64,000 bases of DNA from Rachycentron canadum (taxonomy: Eukaryota > Chordata > Actinopteri > Carangiformes > Rachycentridae), in the NCBI GenBank assembly GCA_038496675.1, contig CM076653.1:8825894-8889893 (forward strand), written 5' to 3'. The position numbers and the translations under genes were made by a program. The stretch's first letter is position 1, and every line of letters begins with the position of its first letter. The notes under the pieces are model-generated. The model was not told the DNA's origin. It searched no databases and saw only the letters and a program-made list of their open reading frames with translations. Positions 60,131 to 64,000 of this stretch are shown here, in pieces.

Positions 60131-62719
60131 TTAAATCTATCTTTCGTTCTTTCTAAAGAGAAAAAAAAAATGCTAAAATATAGTTCCTGAGACACATCAT
60201 TCACTATAAGAGGAAGCTAGTTTGAACTGATATAGGCCCAGTGAAGATGCTGGAGCTACACTGTCTCGGCTCAGGTGGTTTCCCCCAGACCCCAAGACAC
60301 CGAAAGACAGTGAGTTCTGTTGCATTTTGCATGTCTCGTCTCTGTAAACAGAGGCGGTGGAGTCAGCAAGAAAGGCCGGATTGTGCTGAGGAGCTCAGGT
60401 GTGCTGACAGGTAGATCTCTACAGGCCATATGGGGCTCGCTGGGGAAATCATGAGCCGCCCTCCAGTCACAGAACGAACGTTTTCACCACACAGAACAAT
60501 AATAATAAAAAAAAAAAAAAAAACAAAAAACCCTGCTGTACACAGAGGAGGCCTGAGCCTGCTCTTTGGAGCTAGTGAACATGTTGATGGGGGACAACAG
60601 AGTGAACGATCTGAGGTTCCTCATTCTTCTTGAACAACTTCCGCTCTCTGTAGTGTGAGTGTTGTTAACGTGACCTTTATTTAAATTCCCTGGTACTTCT
60701 GCGTGAATTCTGTATTGATAATGTCTGTAATGTCGCTGTGAGGCATCTTCAATTGAGAGGTTTTGACAGAAATTGTGCATACACATTAACATTTAATTAA
60801 AATTGCTAATTTTGCTCACTGCTCTGCCTTGGTCATGCTGTGCAGACCTTTTGCTAAAGGCTGTAACATGATTGGTCAGAAATGTGCAGGGCATTTGTTG
60901 TGTTTGTTGTGTTTCATGGCCCATGAGCTGCTTTCATGTCTTTTGTGTGCCTATATGTAATTACTGTGTTTGGTGTCAGAAATCAGAGGTCCCCCACAGT
61001 GTAATTATAATACTGGGTGAGATGTATTGGTTTCTGGTCAAGATTTCACCTGACTCATTTGCTTTGCATGAAGTTTTGTAATTGCTACACGGCCAATGTT
61101 AGCATTAACAGCTGTTTATTAACAGTGATATGCCATGAGGGCAAGCAAGGCAAGCAGCGCTTGCCCAGTTAAAGCTAAAGATAATCAATTACAACGATAC
61201 TGAAGCAGACGCCACATTTCCCCTTACATCTGATCTCAGAACAGCTTTCCGTCCCATAAAGGATTTGATGCCTGTTCACATTCATCATGTAATTTACTTC
61301 TCACTCGTGGTGGCAGCAGGGTATTGTCCCTGCAAGCTAGCTTGACTTCCAGCAATAGCAAGTTAAAGAGCAAATGACACTGATTTATTATCTCTGTTAA
61401 ATCTGAGATGTTTGAAACAGAATATTGTTACAAGTGTAGTGCAGCTCCTATCAGAAACAGCTCAGCACAGGGTCGTGTGTGTAACAAACGAAGAGGTAGC
61501 CATATTGTATTTGTGCTGCACCCACGCTATTTCCTGTCTGTCCAGAAACAAAACATTGAATATTGAATGTTTGGCCATTCAAAGTGTCTTTGACCATATG
61601 AAATTATTTTGTTGCAGTACCACAGTTGACCACTGTGACAAAATGGCACCAAGCTACCTCACTGTTCCATGTTTAACAGCATTTACTTAAACCTTTACTT
61701 CGATGCTGACAATAATCTGACAGTCACACTGAGAATTACGCTGAGGGAATCATTATATTTATTTATCCTATTTTCTTCTAATGAGGCTAGTGATTTATAA
61801 TCTGAAATGTCTTGAATTCAAAGTTAGAAAAACTATAAATCATTAATTTACATGTGATAATCTTCAAGTCACTCAGTGTGACACACTGGTTCATGAACTG
61901 AAATGAATCATCGGCGTAAAAATGGCCTTTTTTAAGCATCAGAGCACACATAACATATTATCAACAGTGACTCATTTCAACTCTCGTCTCAGGAGAAAAC
62001 AAAGAAAGAAATCATTTGTTTTAGTGTTTTTGTAACTTTTTAATATCTATTGCACTTTTTGTACCAATTAGTCCTGCATACCTGCATCATTTAAGACAGA
62101 CAGGGTAAATACTGAAATCAACACGGTTTCACCGGTTTTCATCAAACTGGTCTGTGACTGTAACAGACATGACACTATTCTGTCAACACAATGGCGGGAC
62201 TGACAGTCAGAAGAAAATACTCTATGTGGGAGTCTTGAGTTAGAATATTTGCCTCGTCATCTGTAAGAATGAGTAACGTGCCGTGATCAACATCCATCTC
62301 TATTAGAAGCTCAGTTTGAAAAGAGAGGGAAAAAAAAGTCTGGTGCAAACACTGGCCAAATCAGAGGATAGCAGCAAAAACAGAGTGATAGCTGCGTGTT
62401 TGAACTTGGTAATTGGTTGGGCACTCGGTAGGCAATACAACAGAGGACCTACGGAGTGTGGTGTGTGTTTCCCAGCCCCACTGTGCAGCCTCATAGAGTA
62501 CAAAGACAGAGAATGAACTTCAGAGGGTTTTAATGCCTGAAGAGAAGAATATGGACATTAAATTATCAGGGGAAAACAGCAGGGTGTGAAAAAAGAGCCT
62601 TCTAAAGCCTGCGAACGCAAACGTACATACAGGCTGCTTCTGACACGGAAACCTGGCCAAATTCACAGGCTCCTTTATTCTGAGCTTCACACTGATGCTC
62701 TCAGTGCTTGTGTGTCTCT

Positions 62720-62744
62720 ATGTGTGTGTGTGTGTGTGTGTGTG
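62720..62744. repeat. (TG)n microsatellite
   Basis: Direct reading. Confidence 0.95.
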
Positions 62745-63589
62745 CACATGAATATACTGTATGTGTGCACATGCTTTACTTTTTGGAATTGGAATTTAAG
62801 CAATAAGCTTCCATAATACACATCCACACATCCTTTTCTTGCATTGAAAATGGTCATGTTTGTAAATATGCACAACCCTTTTTTAAAGCTAGACTTAAAT
62901 CTGCTATCAAAAAAACCCAACACCGCAGCTCATTTACTGCATGAGAGACAGACCCTGTGGATATTTAGAGTTTTAAATCACAAAATTATTTTATTTTTGT
63001 TGCAGTTTTGACTCTAAACCATGACAATCACCCACAAAGTCAACTACCTGTCATCAGTGGAGCCACAGGTTTGTTTCTTAATACCACTCATGTCTTTTGC
63101 TTTGTTCTGGCCACACTGTTTAGGTAATAAAAAGCTAATGCTCTTTGTTTTTCAAATATTTTTATATATATATCTATTTATAATATGTCTTTTGCCATGA
63201 CAACTAATTAATTAATAGACTCATTTCCAAAACAGACACACACACACGCGCACACAAACACAAAACAAATTTAATTTCTACTGTTGTGTCCAGCATTGTG
63301 CCTGTGATGATTGGCAGGTAAAGCCTGAAACTGGTTTGAAACAGCATGAAAAACACACAGTGGTGCATTACACAGCAGCACCAACGAGGCCTTTGAGGGT
63401 CTCTCCAAATAGTCTGAATTTCAAAGTGAGCGAAAAATAAGTACAATGGGAAATAAAAGACTATAGCTAAATGAAAAGAATCACTCTTGAGAGTTACAGC
63501 TTTACACACACACCTTATTAATCTTTAATATCTTGTCTTGCTCTCCCCTTCTTTCCACCTCTCTCTCCCTCTCCCTCTCTCTCCAGTTT

Positions 63590-63790
63590 ATCTCTTCTGA
63601 AGCAATTATACCCAAGAGGACCGAGCACATAGGACATGCTCCCACTACCTAGAGCAATAATATATCATTGCATACTAAACATATAGCAGCTACGCAAACA
63701 GCCTTTATTGCTACTCCAGGGCGAGTGCTATTTATAAGCTCCACCATAGCCACAGAGATCACTCCTCCACCTGAGCTGCATCTGTTTGTT
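63590..63790. promoter_or_regulatory. Candidate conserved non-coding element
   Basis: Unique patch after a CT-rich run with GAAGCAATTATACCCAAG, AGAGCAATAATATATCATTG, GCCTTTATTGCTACTCC and GAGTGCTATTTATAAGCTCC. The CTATTTATAA word is a MEF2-type site. Confidence 0.3.
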
Positions 63791-64000
63791 TGGAGATTCA
63801 CGTCTTTCTGTTTTTCTCTGAGTACTTGTGAGCTGAAATGATGGCTGTCAATTTGTCCATTTTTGCCATTTATTTTCAATAGCTCCATATTGACATTAGG
63901 GGGTGCTGGAATTCTTCAGAGTTGAGTGATGGGGTGCTGAATTTCAAGCAGTGTTGAAAACCGACTATAGCATGTGATATGTGGGTTTTTTTTTAAACTT

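Larger units (their letters stand above)
51301..64000. other. Intergenic sequence without a recognised gene
   Basis: The first 120 bases are probably the 3' non-coding end of the transposon remnant. The rest is AT-rich with regulatory candidates (52200-52445, 52822-53007, 55975-56120, 60010-60130, 63590-63790), a (TA)19 tract abutting a family A repeat (54542-54735), a second family A fragment (55120-55260), a CCACCG-rich triplet tract (56491-56568), a (GA) tract (56903-56927), a G4-forming run (58953-58979) and a TG tract (62720-62744). A short dyad GGGCAAGC..GCTTGCCC lies near 61139-61166. No gene is recognised. Confidence 0.5.

Noticed and set aside
1..64000. CRISPR arrays, operons, tRNA or rRNA genes, integrated virus
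   Set aside because: No spaced direct repeats, no tRNA cloverleaf apart from the SINE-derived B-box, no rRNA words and no viral-type long frames were seen; the window is eukaryotic non-coding DNA.

Overview
The window looks like vertebrate nuclear DNA, most likely a percomorph teleost fish. The reasons are a spliced terminal coding exon with a polyadenylation signal, abundant (CA)n microsatellites, decayed Tc1/mariner transposase copies, a tRNA-derived SINE, and several short dispersed repeats whose wording I recall from many fish genomes. There is no bacterial-style gene organisation. Nearly all open reading frames are short chance frames. Family assignments are from memory; no search was run.

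Layout. Positions 1-2040 are probably the last intron of a plus-strand gene whose terminal coding exon is 2041-2244, with a polyadenylation signal at 2483-2488. I do not recognise the protein. From about 2.5 kb to 64 kb I find no convincing protein-coding gene. The best candidates are a promoter-like patch with a possible 77-nt minus-strand exon at 47.77-48.22 kb, and a plus-strand frame behind a splice-acceptor-like site at 52.82-53.01 kb.

Positions 6311-9314 and 9316-12314 are near-identical 3.0 kb direct copies joined by a single N. This is most easily read as a false duplication, with two overlapping contigs or haplotypes placed end to end. A 396-base N gap (34707-35102) sits inside a C-rich minisatellite.

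Mobile DNA: a Tc1-like transposase remnant runs through the end of the second 3 kb copy (about 12185-12606), and its 5' part is cut off at the end of the first copy. A second Tc1-like remnant with an internal deletion lies at 50815-51300. A SINE at 24333-24587 has an 11-bp target-site duplication. A hAT-like non-autonomous element starts at about 38847. At least five dispersed fish repeat families recur.

Regulation: many non-coding stretches of 100-250 bp are rich in homeodomain-type cores (TAATTA, ATTA, TGATCATTA) and relatively free of low-complexity sequence. These are candidate conserved enhancers, suggesting a gene desert with long-range regulation. Two CTCF-type core motifs lie 406 bp apart in divergent orientation (17230-17241 minus, 17647-17658 plus), a pattern seen at chromatin domain boundaries. 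No CRISPR array, tRNA gene, rRNA gene, operon or clearly new biological system was found.
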